This document shows positions 1 to 10,200 of a DNA stretch of 41,552 nt, one piece after another. A model generated the notes under the pieces. The model saw nothing but the letters and a program-made list of their open reading frames with translations, had not been told where the DNA came from and searched no databases. The first letter of the stretch is position 1, and the number at the start of each line of letters is the position of its first letter. Position numbers and translations under genes: made by a program. This stretch comes from Actinomycetota bacterium (GTDB taxonomy: Bacteria; Actinomycetota; Geothermincolia; Fen-727; Anoxymicrobiaceae). The stretch spans positions 1 through 41,552 of the forward strand of contig JAHJCO010000020.1 in NCBI GenBank assembly GCA_018831265.1. The letters run 5' to 3'.

Positions 1-149
1 ATACCTTTCTGGCTGGCGAGCTTGCCCATCAGCGTTCCCATCGGGCTCTTCATGGGGAGCACCATGGTGGCGCCCAGGATCATAGCGGCCAGCATGAGCA
101 TGATGACCACTATGTTGACTACTCCCTGCATTCCCCGCGACAGTAACAT
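1..149 (-). CDS. Partial small membrane protein, paralogue of the neighbouring repeat protein
   Basis: The first 49 codons of a gene that continues beyond the left edge. It starts with ATG at 149, preceded by GGAGG nine bases upstream. Residues 9-30 form a hydrophobic helix (VVNIVVIMLMLAAM core), followed by PMKSPMGTLMGKLASQKG. This closely matches the membrane segment and following stretch of the 931-residue protein just upstream (VNIVVVVAMLLSLVAAG, then MPVKTPIGQLIGELANHR). Unlike that protein it lacks the cytoplasmic N-terminal domain. It starts 51 bp after the upstream stop, so the two genes probably share a transcript. The remainder may carry the same 23-residue repeats, but that cannot be seen here. 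Function unknown. Confidence 0.75.
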   Translation of the reverse strand, partial: MLLSRGMQGVVNIVVIMLMLAAMILGATMVLPMKSPMGTLMGKLASQKG

Positions 150-200
150 CTATCCAAGCCTCCGCGTCTTCAGCCCTTGCTCTTGCACGGCCTCTCTTCC

Positions 201-2996
201 TTACGGGTCCGGGTCGATGTCTGACCAGTAACTCGTCCACAGCCTGGCGTAGGCCGTTACCCAACCGAGGATTACAACCTGGGCCTTCGCCTTGACGTTG
301 AGCGCCAGGTTCTTCATCAGGTTGTTGTCGCCCGACTGCATCGAACCCATCATCACGCTCGTATCCAGCATCGCCAGCACGTCCGGTATCAGCTGCGGGT
401 TGTTGTTCAACGCCGCCGTTATCACGTTGGGATCGAGGTTGGCCAGGAGCTGGCCGGTCATCTCCGGGTGCGCGTTCATGGCCTGCGCCAGCACCGCCGG
501 GCTCAGGCCGCCGGGACCGAGCATCGCGAATATCAGGCCGTTCGGCGATCCGCTCACGTTCGGGTTGTTGATGACGTCCGGCAGCACCGCGGAGTTCATG
601 CCCCCCAGGAGGTCGGCCAGGAACTGCGGATTGCTGTTGATCGCGGCCGCAACGACGTCCTCGGCGCCCGCCGCGTTTATCGCCGCCAGCAGCCTGCCGG
701 TGAAGTCGTTCGCGCCCTGCTCCACCCAGTTCTGGTGCATCGAATCCGCCATCGACTCGGCGTTCATGTTGGCGATGAGGATTCGTATGAAGTCGGGGTT
801 GGCGTTGATGGCCGCGGCGAGCCTGGCGGTGTCCAGGCCGCCGACAAGCGTGCTCAGGAATGCACCGTTGTCGCTGACCACCCCGCCGAGGACCTTCTCG
901 TCGAGATGCGCGTAGAGTGCGGTCATGAACGCCGTGGCCTCGCCGGTGGCCTGGGTCAGCACAGCCGGGTCCAGGAAGGAGATCAGCTCACGCAGGAACA
1001 CCTCGCTCGAGTTGACTATCGAGGCTATCCCGACCGGCGAGAGGTACTGGAGCAGCTTGGTGGTGGTGGTCGGATTGTCGTTCATGGCCTTGGCGACGAC
1101 CCTGGCATCGAGGTACTTGACCAGGTTCTTGAGAAAAGCCTGGTTGGAGTTGATTATGGTGGCGGTCGTCGCGGGGTCGCTGTTGCTCATGACACCGGTC
1201 AGGAACGCCTGGTTGGAGTTGAGCACCCCCGCCAGCGTCTGGGCGTTGAGCTTGGATACCAGGCCGGTCAGGAACGGCCCGTTGGCGTTGATTATCTTGG
1301 CTCCCACCTGGGGGTCCATCTTGGCCATCATCACGCGGAGGAACGTCCCGCTGTCGTTGACCACCCCCGCTATGACATCGGGGTCGAGGTTGAACAGCAG
1401 TTCGCGCATAGACGCCGGCGCAGCGTTCATGGCACCGGCGATCACCTGCGGATCGATCAGGTTCAGGATCGTCTCGATGAAGGCCTGGTTGCTGTTCACT
1501 ATACCCGCGGTGATGGACGGGTCGGAGACCGCCATAACCTTGGTCAGGAACGCCTGGTTGTTCGCGATCGATGCCACGAAGTCCGGCGAGATGCCGCCGA
1601 CCACGTCGGCGAGGAACTGCTTGTGCTCATCCATCGCCCCGTTCATCTGGTTGGGGTCCATGTTCTGCACCAGCGCGGTCAGGAAAGCCCCGTTGGCGTT
1701 GAGCGCCCCCGCGATCACGGTCGGGTTGATGGCCCCGATGACGCTGAGCATGAACCCCTGGTTATTTATGATGTCCGCGGCGACGGTCGGGTCCATGGTG
1801 TCCATCAGGCTGGTCACCATACCGGCATTCTGGTTCACCACGTTTGCGAGGACGTCCACGCTCAGGCGGCCGACCAGCGAGGCCAGCCAGTCTCCGTTCG
1901 CGTTGACCGCGGACGCCATCACGTTGGGGTCGGTGTACCTGGTCATCGCCATCAGGAAGGGCTCGTTCGAGTTGATGGCGTTCGCCAGGACCGCCGGGTC
2001 GAGCCTGCCCAGCAGGGCGGCCAGGAAGTTGCCGTTCTCGTTCACGATCTGGGCACTCGTCTGCGGATCCATGGTGCCCATGATCGCTACGATGAACGGC
2101 TCGTTCTGGTTGACCACGTCGGCGACCATCACGGGAGACAGGAAGGAGATCAGGTTGGTGATGAATGTGCCGTTCTGGTTGACGATAAGTGCAACGACCT
2201 GGGGGTCGAGGTACTTCATCAGGTCCGCGGTCATCTCGGTGTTCGAGTTCATCAACCGCGCGAGCATAGCCGGGTCGAGGTTGCCGATGAGCTCCGCGAA
2301 CAGTTCGCCGTTCGCGTTGACGGGGATGGCGACCTTCGCCGGGTCGAGCATCGCCACCAGCTTGACGGTCATCTCCGGGTTCTTGCCCATCGCCGCCGCG
2401 ATGACCTGGGGTGGCAGCGCCTGGATGACGTTGGTCAAGAATTCGGGGTTCTCGTTGATGGCCTTGGCCAGGGCCTTCGGATCGCTGTTGCTCATTATGC
2501 CTTCGAGCAGGTAGCGGTGGTTGGCCAGCTCGCCTATGAGCTGGCCTATCGGGGTCTTGACCGGCATGGCCATGATGCCCGCGGCCACGAGGCTCAACAG
2601 CATGGCCACCACGACCACGATGTTGACCGCCGCCTGTAGCCTGGGCCCGAGCAGCAGCCCCGTGGACCCTCGCTCGATCTGGGTCTTCGGCCTGGCCGGT
2701 CGCCTGGCAGCCGCCGGGACGGTCTTCCCCGCCCGGGCGCCCGGACGGGGCGCCACGGCCGGCCCCATGGCTGCACCCAGCGTTAGGACCTTCTGCCGGT
2801 AATCCTGCCGGGCCTTCGCCGACATTCCCGGCTGCTCGACGCTCTCGATGGCCAGCGCGGTCTTAAGGAGCGGTTCCAGCTCGGGCCTGGCGCTCTCGTT
2901 CTTGGAGAGTACCTGGTCGAGCTTGCTCCTGTCGCGCCGCACAACGTCAAGCAGCTTGTCGAAAAGGTTACCTGAATCCTCGTTCAAGCGAACCAC
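201..2996 (-). CDS. Single-pass membrane protein with about 30 tandem 23-residue repeats; anti-sigma-like N-terminus
   Basis: 931 residues. Residues 1-118 are predicted cytoplasmic; residues 35-80 (RPELEPLLKTALAIE and the stretch after) resemble the short helical domain of actinobacterial anti-sigma-associated proteins of the DUF5667 type (recognition by eye, uncertain). Residues 122-143 form one transmembrane helix. From about residue 165 to 905 the protein is almost entirely tandem 23-residue units with consensus DPxVxAxxxNxNxxFLxxLxxxL; about 30 can be lined up, mostly exactly 23 long. Each unit looks like two short helices, giving a long extracellular solenoid. The C-terminus (VVILGWVTAYARLWTSYW) is hydrophobic and aromatic. 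The gene lies 113 bp after an ECF sigma factor gene, the usual order for sigma/anti-sigma pairs. The start is GTG at 2996; a TTG nine bases downstream, with AGGAAGTGG ahead of it, is an alternative. Ligand unknown. Confidence 0.85.
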   Translation of the reverse strand: MVRLNEDSGNLFDKLLDVVRRDRSKLDQVLSKNESARPELEPLLKTALAIESVEQPGMSAKARQDYRQKVLTLGAAMGPAVAPRPGARAGKTVPAAARRPARPKTQIERGSTGLLLGPRLQAAVNIVVVVAMLLSLVAAGIMAMPVKTPIGQLIGELANHRYLLEGIMSNSDPKALAKAINENPEFLTNVIQALPPQVIAAAMGKNPEMTVKLVAMLDPAKVAIPVNANGELFAELIGNLDPAMLARLMNSNTEMTADLMKYLDPQVVALIVNQNGTFITNLISFLSPVMVADVVNQNEPFIVAIMGTMDPQTSAQIVNENGNFLAALLGRLDPAVLANAINSNEPFLMAMTRYTDPNVMASAVNANGDWLASLVGRLSVDVLANVVNQNAGMVTSLMDTMDPTVAADIINNQGFMLSVIGAINPTVIAGALNANGAFLTALVQNMDPNQMNGAMDEHKQFLADVVGGISPDFVASIANNQAFLTKVMAVSDPSITAGIVNSNQAFIETILNLIDPQVIAGAMNAAPASMRELLFNLDPDVIAGVVNDSGTFLRVMMAKMDPQVGAKIINANGPFLTGLVSKLNAQTLAGVLNSNQAFLTGVMSNSDPATTATIINSNQAFLKNLVKYLDARVVAKAMNDNPTTTTKLLQYLSPVGIASIVNSSEVFLRELISFLDPAVLTQATGEATAFMTALYAHLDEKVLGGVVSDNGAFLSTLVGGLDTARLAAAINANPDFIRILIANMNAESMADSMHQNWVEQGANDFTGRLLAAINAAGAEDVVAAAINSNPQFLADLLGGMNSAVLPDVINNPNVSGSPNGLIFAMLGPGGLSPAVLAQAMNAHPEMTGQLLANLDPNVITAALNNNPQLIPDVLAMLDTSVMMGSMQSGDNNLMKNLALNVKAKAQVVILGWVTAYARLWTSYWSDIDPDP

Positions 2997-3109
2997 TTCC
3001 TACCCTTTCGTCTGCTACTGGACCGAATAAGACTCTCCCGCTGCTTTAAACGGCGTTCCAGCCTAAAAGATACGGGTTATCCGGCCGCTCGGGGTGAAAA
3101 AAAGACCGG

Positions 3110-3685
3110 TCAGGGACGCTCCAGGAAATCGCTTCCGCTTGAATTGGAGAGGATGCGGTTCAGGGAGAGCAGGCCACGCTTCTGGGTGGATTTCACGGCA
3201 CCCACGGAGATGCCCATGATCTCGGCGACCTGGTTGTTGGAGAGATTGTCGATGAACTTGAGCACCAGGACCTCTCGCTGGTTGTGGGTGAGTTTCCCCA
3301 TGGCCTTGTAGAGCCTCTCGCTCTCGAGGTCCGCCAGGACGGTCTCCACGGGGTTCCCCCTGTTCGACGGAGTGGGCGGCTGCTCCTCGATGGGAACGTT
3401 CTCGCGCTTGGATTCGCGCCTGAAGAAGTCCACCACGAGGTTGTGGGCGATGCGATACAGCCAGGAGCTGAACGCCACGTCGCGCATCTCGTAGGAGTCG
3501 ATGTTCTCGAACGATTTGAGGAAGGTCTGGCCCGTGAGGTCCTGGGCCTCCGTGAAGTTGCCCACCTTGTAATAGATATAGCGGAATATCTGGTCTACGT
3601 ACTCGTCGTACAGCAGGCCGAAGGCCTCGGGGTCTCTACCCTTCGCCTTCTTCACCAGGTTGCGAACCGAGGCCTCACTCGCCAT
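3110..3685 (-). CDS. ECF-type RNA polymerase sigma factor
   Basis: 191 residues, the usual ECF length. Region 2 spans about residues 10-90 (AFGLLYDEYVDQIFRYIYYKVG, then SWLYRIAHNLVVDFFRR, the core-binding and -10-recognition part). Region 4 spans about 130-182 (THNQREVLVLKFIDNLSNNQVAEIMG, then SVGAVKSTQKRGLLSL, a helix-turn-helix for the -35 element). The ATG start at 3685 has GGAG six bases upstream. It is followed by the 931-residue membrane protein, whose N-terminus could hold this sigma factor at the membrane until a signal arrives; the pairing is inferred from gene order. The long AT-rich region upstream (about 3775-3860) should carry its promoter. Target genes are unknown; the adjacent giant surface protein gene is a candidate. 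Confidence 0.92.
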   Translation of the reverse strand: MASEASVRNLVKKAKGRDPEAFGLLYDEYVDQIFRYIYYKVGNFTEAQDLTGQTFLKSFENIDSYEMRDVAFSSWLYRIAHNLVVDFFRRESKRENVPIEEQPPTPSNRGNPVETVLADLESERLYKAMGKLTHNQREVLVLKFIDNLSNNQVAEIMGISVGAVKSTQKRGLLSLNRILSNSSGSDFLERP

Positions 3686-3774
3686 CCACTACTCCACCAC
3701 GCCGACGGGGCCGTTCGACATCGTCCCTCTTCCCAGAAAGAAAAAGAGACGAGTTCATAAGGACCCAGCTCCCT

Positions 3775-3860
3775 TCCGTGCCATCAGTTATCTAAAGTTA
3801 AAAACCGTTAACTAGAGTATTTTATATTTTGCACTTCTTTACATCAGTTGGCAAGAAACA
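3775..3860 (-). promoter_or_regulatory. AT-rich upstream region of the ECF sigma gene
   Basis: A sharply AT-rich stretch in otherwise GC-rich DNA, ahead of the minus-strand sigma gene. On the minus strand it contains AAGTGCAAAATATAAAAT. The word AAGTGCAAA, followed by a TATTAT box, recurs in front of the minus-strand pilB-type gene (24300-24318). No confident -35/-10 pair can be assigned. Confidence 0.35.
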
Positions 3861-3927
3861 AAAGGAAAAATAGCCAAGACGTCGAAAAGTGCGATTTGCG
3901 CCAGAATAACCCTCCCCCCGTCAACAG

Positions 3928-3966
3928 AAGCGGGCCGCCGTCCGATATCGGGGCGGCGGCCCGCTT
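3928..3966. terminator. Strong GC-rich hairpin between sigma leader and repeat element
   Basis: A perfect 13-bp inverted repeat (AAGCGGGCCGCCG and its complement, 3928-3940 and 3954-3966) with a 13-base loop. It lies downstream of the giant minus-strand gene and its tandem elements, so it probably ends that transcript. No clear U-run follows on either strand, so it is an atypical terminator or a boundary hairpin. Confidence 0.5.
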
Positions 3967-3987
3967 ATTCTAACATGTTGAAATATT

Positions 3988-4123
3988 GAGTGGTGTCGCA
4001 GGTTTGCATTGTGTAACAGCTTTCAAGCTGGTCGGAGTGATCCAACGACAACGACAAACCTTCGGCACCACGGTTAGTGATGTTTGGTGGCCGGGAAGCG
4101 GGGATGTGGCAGTTTGAGATATG
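3988..4123. repeat. Tandem foldable element, copy 1
   Basis: First of two imperfect tandem copies with a 136-bp period. Positions 3990-4012 pair with 4048-4071 to give a stem of about 23 bp with one bulge and two mismatches. Inside it, CAGCT (4017-4021) pairs with AGCTG (4026-4030). The unpaired part holds GAGTGATCCAACGA (4035-4048), which is identical in copy 2. In copy 2 the helices have different sequences but are still complementary. It is a candidate structured RNA or a DNA hairpin element; the transcribed strand is uncertain. One pair is G-U on the minus strand but A-C on the plus strand, and another favours plus. Confidence 0.5.
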
Positions 4124-4248
4124 GAGTGGCGTCGGACGAGTTCGTTGTGTTAAGACCCTCTGGCTGTTCAGAGTGATCCAACGACAACGCAAACGTCCGA
4201 CCCCACGGTTTTCGACGTTGGGCGGCTGTCACTCGTGGATGTGGTGTA
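4124..4248. repeat. Tandem foldable element, copy 2
   Basis: Second copy, ending at the stop codon of the giant gene. GTGGCGTCGGACG (4126-4138) pairs with 4194-4206 with a single mismatch. CGTTGT (4143-4148) pairs with ACAACG (4184-4189). An inner hairpin CTCTG/CAGAG (4158-4162, 4169-4173) sits where copy 1 has its own inner hairpin. The conserved single-stranded GAGTGATCCAACGA lies at 4171-4184. Confidence 0.5.
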
Positions 4249-7200
4249 TTAATAGTGGAATCCCACGACGTCGTGCCCGCCGGTCCAGACACCCCTGTAG
4301 TTGAAGTACATCGGGCGCTCGACGATAATGTCCGCCGAACACTCCAGCTCGGCCGATACGTCCTGGCCCCAGCCCACCTCGCCGTTCACGTCGACGGTGG
4401 CGCGCGAGTTTGCCTTGACCACCACGGACTTGTCTATGTTCTCCCCCGTTCCAAGCATGTAGGTGATGGTGACCGAGATATCCTCCGCGTTCGGGTTCTG
4501 TACGCTCAGGTACTCCTGGAAACCGTACTGGGTGGCTCCCTCGGCGAAGTACCAGTGCGGGCAGCTGAAAGTCGCCCCGACGACGTCCGAGCCGCCGGTC
4601 AGGCCGGCGTAGTCGAAGTACATCGGCCGCTCGGCCACGATGGGCTGATCGCTTTTGACCGTCATGGACACGTCCTGGCCCCTGCCAAGGAAGTTGACCA
4701 CGTCGAGGGTCTTCCTGCTGAAGGAAGGTACCGTGACGACCTGTGTCTTGTTATCACCCGTACCGAGCATGTAGACGATGTTTACCACCGCGTCCGATGG
4801 CCCCGGGTTCTGGAGGCAGAGCCACTCGTCGAACCCGTCCCGGGTCGTCCCCTCGGCGAAGAACCACTCGGTGCGCGGCGAGGAGGCCCCCACCACGTCG
4901 TGACCCCCGGTCCAGTTATCCGAGCCCGGCTTGTAGATGAAGTACATCGGCCGCTCGGCGATGATCCCAGTGTCCGAGTGGATGTACGCCGAGCAATCGG
5001 CGTTCGGCCCCAGGAAAGCCCTCACGTCTACCGTCTGGCGCGAGGTGGGATCGATGCTGACGGTCTGCACCTTGGTCTCGCCAGTTCCCAGCATGTAGGT
5101 GATCGCCACCTCGGCGGCGGCCGTGCCGGGATTCTGCAGGCAGAGGTATTCGCAGAACCCGTCGCGCGTCGTGCCCTCGGCGAAGTACCAGTCCTGGAGC
5201 GGGGCAATCGCTCCGACCACGTCGTGACCGCCGGTCCAGGCGCCCCCGAAGTTGAAGTACATGGGGCGCTCGGCCATTATCGGCTTGCTGCACTCGACCT
5301 TCGCCGAGACGTCCTGGTCGGGACCGACCGCGTCCGGAACGAACAGAGTAGTCCTGGACGTCTTTGGAATGTCGACCTGCTGGTCCTTCGTTGTACCGTC
5401 ACCCTTCATGTAGGTGATGTTCACCGTGACGTCGCTGGTGTTCGGGTTCATCAGGCACAGCCACTCCTCGAAGTTGGGCCTGGTGGTGCCCTCCGCGAAG
5501 TAGTAGACGTGCGACAGCCCCACGTTGAACTGGACCGCGTTGCTGGTGCCCTGGGAGGTGGTCACCTTCACGTCGCCGGTCTCGGCTCCCTCGGGTACGT
5601 CCACCTTGATCGAGGTATCGGACCAGCTTCCCACGCTGCCGGCCGCAACCCCGTTGAAGGTCACGGTGCTGCTGCCCCTTGTGGCTCCGAAGTTACTGCC
5701 GGTCAGGGTCACCTCGGAGTCGGGCGGCCCGTCCGACGGGTCTATGCCGTCTATCTGCGGCCCGACGGAGAACAGCCGGCCGTTGCTCGGGCCGTCGGGT
5801 GAGGTGACCACGACGTTGCCGGTCGAGGCGCCGGCGGGCACCCTGACCCGCAGCCGGGTCGAGGACCAGGACTCGGCGGCCCCGGCATCCACATCGTTGA
5901 AGGTCACGGTGCTGGTGCCCTGGGTATCGCCGAAGGTGAAGCCGTCGATTGTCACTACGGTCGTCCCCGGGACCCCGCTCGTCGGGTCCAGGCCCGTGAT
6001 CTTCGGCCAGACCGCGAAGGGAAGGCCGTTACTGGCCAGCGCGTCCACCGTGACGACCACGTTCCCCGTGGTCGCCGTATCGGGAACGGTCGCCGTTATC
6101 GAGTTGGCGCCCCACGAGATGACCGCGGCATCGACCCCGTTGAAGGACACGGTGCTGCCTCCCTGCGCCGGGCCGAAGCCGGTGCCCGTCACCGTGACCG
6201 CGTCACCGACCCGGCCGTGGTTCGCGCTCAAGCTCCCGATCGTCGGGACTACCTGCACGGTCACGTCGTTATTGCTCGTGCCCGCGACGGTCTGGACCGT
6301 GACCGGTCCACCGGTGGTCTCCGGGACGATCACCCGCACTTCGTTGTAGCTCCAGAGGATGTAGGTGGAAGGCTCGACCCCGTTGATGAACACGTGCCCG
6401 CTCCCGCCCTGCACCTCTCCGAATACTGTACCGAAGATCGTGAGGGTGTCTCCGACCGACACCTCCGTCGCGCTGAGGTTGTCGACGTGGGGAAGCACGG
6501 TCAGCGTCGGGCCGCCCTGGCTCGCCGCGAAGCTGCGGCGTACCTTCACCTCGCCGGTCCATGGCTGGAATACCGCGGGAATGTCGGGCACATCTATCTC
6601 GATGGCGCTATCGCTCCAGGAGTTCACGTTGGCGACCGGCAGCGTGGCCTCGGCGACGTTGCCGCCCTCGTCCATGTTGTTCAGGCGGACGCAGTTGTTG
6701 TCGTCATAGCCGCCACCCGGGTCCGTGCCGAAGTTGGTCCCGTTGATGGTCACGGTGTCGCCGGCGTAGCAGGAGTTGATGCTGAGGCCCGTCACGTTCG
6801 GGTTCACCTGGATGTTCAGGGTATTGCTCTGGTTTGTCGGATCGCCCGAGACGACCGTCACGCCGACGGCCGACCCCGGCAGGACGTCGTTCGCGACCGT
6901 GAACTGTATCTCGGTGTCAGTCCACGAGGTGACGTCCGCGTCGGCCACCCAGGTGCCCCCGAGGTCCACGTGGTAGTTGGCGCTGCTCCGGTTGCCGGCG
7001 CCCGGATCGGCACCGAACCCCGAGCCGGCCACCACCACGGTGTCGCCACCGGTGACGGGACTTGTGGCGCTGTCTATGTGCGGGGTCACGGTGAACGGCT
7101 CGCCCGCCGAGCTTCCGCCGTCGTTGACCACGAAGAGGTCCTCCTGGTACCCGTATGCCCCGGCCGGTACGGTCAGGGTGAGCTGCGTATCGGTCCAGGT

Positions 7201-10200
7201 GCTGACAGAGGCCTCGATCCCCGGGTTGAAGTAGACGTGCCCGTGCACGGTGGCCTGCTCGGCACCGAAGTCGGTCCCATCGATGGTCAGCGCCGTCCCC
7301 ACCGGGCCGACGGACGTCGAAATCGAGGTGATGGCCGGTTGTGCCAGGGCCAGCGACAGTGTCTGCACCCTGCCCCAGTCGCCGACGGTCACCGCGTCCC
7401 AGTTGCCGCTGCCGGCGTTCCAGGACAGGTCCAGCGCGCGCAGGGTGATCTCCACCCCCGTGTTGCTGGTATCCTTTACCCAGCTCGAGCCACCGTTATC
7501 GGTCGAGAGGATGACGGCTTCCTCGTCCAGTTCCTCGCCCTCGCCTACGACCCAGCCGTTGCGCTCGTCAGGGTGGCCGGAGCCGTCGAACCCCACCGCG
7601 AAGAGGCTGGCATCGGTGCCGCTGGACTGCTGCGACCACGAGGCGCCGTCGGTGGTGTTAATAATAGTGCCCGCCGTGCCAACCGCCCAGGCATGGTCGC
7701 CGCTCTCGGCGCGGACCCCGTTGAGGTTCTCACCTGTCCCGCTGGTCTGCGGGGTCCAGGCGCCTCCGTCGAAGTAATGGACGGTCCCGGCGTCGCCGAC
7801 CGCCCACCCGTGTGTTCCGTCGAAGATGCCGACCGCGTTGAGGTCCTCGCCGCCGGGGCTCTGGTCGGCCCAGGCCCCGTTGTAGTAGAGGATCGTGCCC
7901 GTTGCACCCACCGCCCACACGTTCGCCGCGTCCAGGGCATGGACTCCCATCAGGTCGTTCGCCGTCCCGCTCGCCATCGCCGCCCAGGTGAGCCCGTCGT
8001 TCGAGAACAGGATCTCTCCATCATCGCCTACGCAGTAGATGTGGGTCAGGTCGAGGGCCGAGATCGCGTTGAGGTCGGTGGTGGTCGTGCTGTCCAGCGC
8101 GGTCCAGGTCACTCCCCCGTCGTTGGTGAAGATGATTGTTCCCCGGGAGCCACACGCCCACCCGACAGTGCCGTTTACGAAAGAGACCCCGTTCAGCACG
8201 TTGGCCGGGCCGCGCGCGAACGCGAAGTTGTTGCCGCTGTCGGGGCTGAGCATCATCGTACCGGAGTCGCCCACGGCGAGCGTGAAGTACAGGGGACCGG
8301 CGATGTGCTCGGTGTGGACCCCGTAGAGGGTGTTCTTGTTGACGTTGATCGCCGACGGAGTCCACCCGGCCCCGCCGTTTATCGTGTACAGCGAAGTGAT
8401 CAACCCCTCGCCCACCGCCGCTCCACAGTAGGCGGCACCGTCCCAGGCCATGGATATGTCTCGGAAGTCCGGGCCGACGATCGCCTGGGGAGCCCAGGCG
8501 GCGCCGTTCCAGTACATGATCGTCCCGGCGTCGCCGGCGGCCCATACGTTCGCCGGGTCCCCCACCTCCACGGCGTACATGTCGGGAAGGCCCGTCGCCT
8601 CCACCGTGAAGGTGGCGCCACCGTCGGTGGTGTGCAGGATCTCGCCGCCCGTCGCGGTGTTGAGGCCCACCGCGTACCAGTTGGTGCCGTCTATGTAGTC
8701 GGCGCCCATGAGCCCGCCCGGCGTGGGCACGAGCGAGCGGGGCGTCCAGGTACCGCCGCCGTCGTTTGTGGAAAGGATGGTCCTGCAGCGTCCGACCGCC
8801 CATGCGTCGTAGTCCACACCGTCGAAGTACGCGTCGAAGCCCAGCAGGTCATGGGTGGTCCCCGAGGTCTGCGCCGCCCAGTCGTCCCCGCCGTTGGTGC
8901 TGTTGAATACGACCCCGGCGTCGCCGGCCAGCCAGGCGTAGTTCGCATCCGCGTACCCAACGGCGTTCAGGTCCTCGGTGGTCACGGGCGGGGTGGTCAC
9001 GGTGGCGTCCCAGGTGCTGCCCCCGTCGATGGAGCGCTTGAGAACGCCGTTGTTCCCCACAAGGAGCGCCGCGGTGGCGGACTGCACGTCCACGCCGTTC
9101 AGGTCCTCGGCGGTCCCCACGTTCTGTATGTCGGACCAGGTATCCCCGCCGTCGCCGGTGTACGACCCGTCGCCCCCTTCTCCAACCGCTGCGCCGCTGT
9201 AAACGCCGCCTCCCTGGTCGACGAGCGACACGTCCAGGTAGTCGTAGCCGGTTCCCACGGTCTGGGGCAGGAACAGGCCGCTGTCGTACTCGAGTATGAA
9301 GTTGCCCGAGCCGGCGAACCACCCGTGATACTGCGCGGGGAAGGTCGAGCCGTTCAGGTCCGCCGTCGTCTGCGCAAGGCTCTCTGTCGTAAGCCCTCCG
9401 CCGTCGTCGGCCAGGACGATGCGCTTGTCTCCGACGCTGAAGCCGAGGAGCGTGCCGCCGTTGTCGAACACCCCGACCCCGCGCAGGTCCAGCGTGTTCG
9501 GCGTGGTTATCGGGAAGATACGGCCGTCCTCGTACCGGTACAGGCCGCCGCCCTCGCCGCAGACCCAACCGTCGGAAGCCCCGCCGAAGTCAAGCGAGAG
9601 CAGGTCGTTCGTCGTCTTGAGGATGCCGGACTCTGCTGTCCAAGACGAGCCGCCCGTGGCCGTATCCTCCATCAGGCGGCCGGCTCCGGCGACCGCCCCT
9701 GTGGAGCTCGATACGAACTCCACGCCGTAGAGGTCGGAGGTGGTCCCGGCCGCACTCGCCGTCCACGAGCCCGTATAGCGTGAGAAGACCCCGACCTTCC
9801 CCACAGCGCAGGCCTCATCCGTGTCCAGTGCATCCACCGCGTGCAGGTCGTTGGTGGTCGCGGGATCTGTCTGGGTGAAGAAGCCGCCGTCCAGGATGTA
9901 GGCGAGACCGTTCGTCCCCACGCCGACGCCCCACTGGGTCGACAGTGGAACGTCGAAGCCCAGGAAGTCCTCCGTGGTCGCCCCGATCCCGGAGTTTATC
10001 TCCCAGTTCGTACCGGTGATGTTGTAGGAGACGACGGTCCGGAAGTCCCCTGCAGCCACGCCGTATCCCTCCGCGTAGAAACTCACCGAATCGAGTTCGC
10101 GGGCGTTGCCCGGCACCATCTCCGGAGTCCCGTAGACGCCGGAAGCGATCGGCACGCGGTAGCCGTTGGTCCCGTTGCCGCCCACCGACCATCCGTCGGT

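Noticed and set aside
300..2500. CRISPR-like regular repeats of about 69 bp
   Set aside because: The units are coding, diverged and contiguous, with no spacers; they encode the 23-residue protein repeat.
468..2639. Long plus-strand frame of 723 codons opposite the 931-residue repeat protein
   Set aside because: It mirrors the 69-bp repeat period of the true gene, is His/Arg/Gly-rich, and has no ribosome site or recognisable domain.
4035..4048. Resemblance of the complement (TTGGATCACTC) to the 3' end of 16S rRNA
   Set aside because: Only about eleven bases match and no other rRNA sequence is nearby. It is the conserved loop of the tandem element.
3990..4206. Tandem elements as integron attC sites
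   Set aside because: An RYYYAAC-like word occurs, but in the loop rather than at the ends. There are no cassette genes between copies and no integrase is seen.
6217..9783. Plus-strand frame of 1188 codons opposite the giant protein
   Set aside because: A GC-rich antisense shadow: repetitive, Val/Gly/Arg/His-rich, no start signals. The minus-strand frame has a signal peptide and clear domains.
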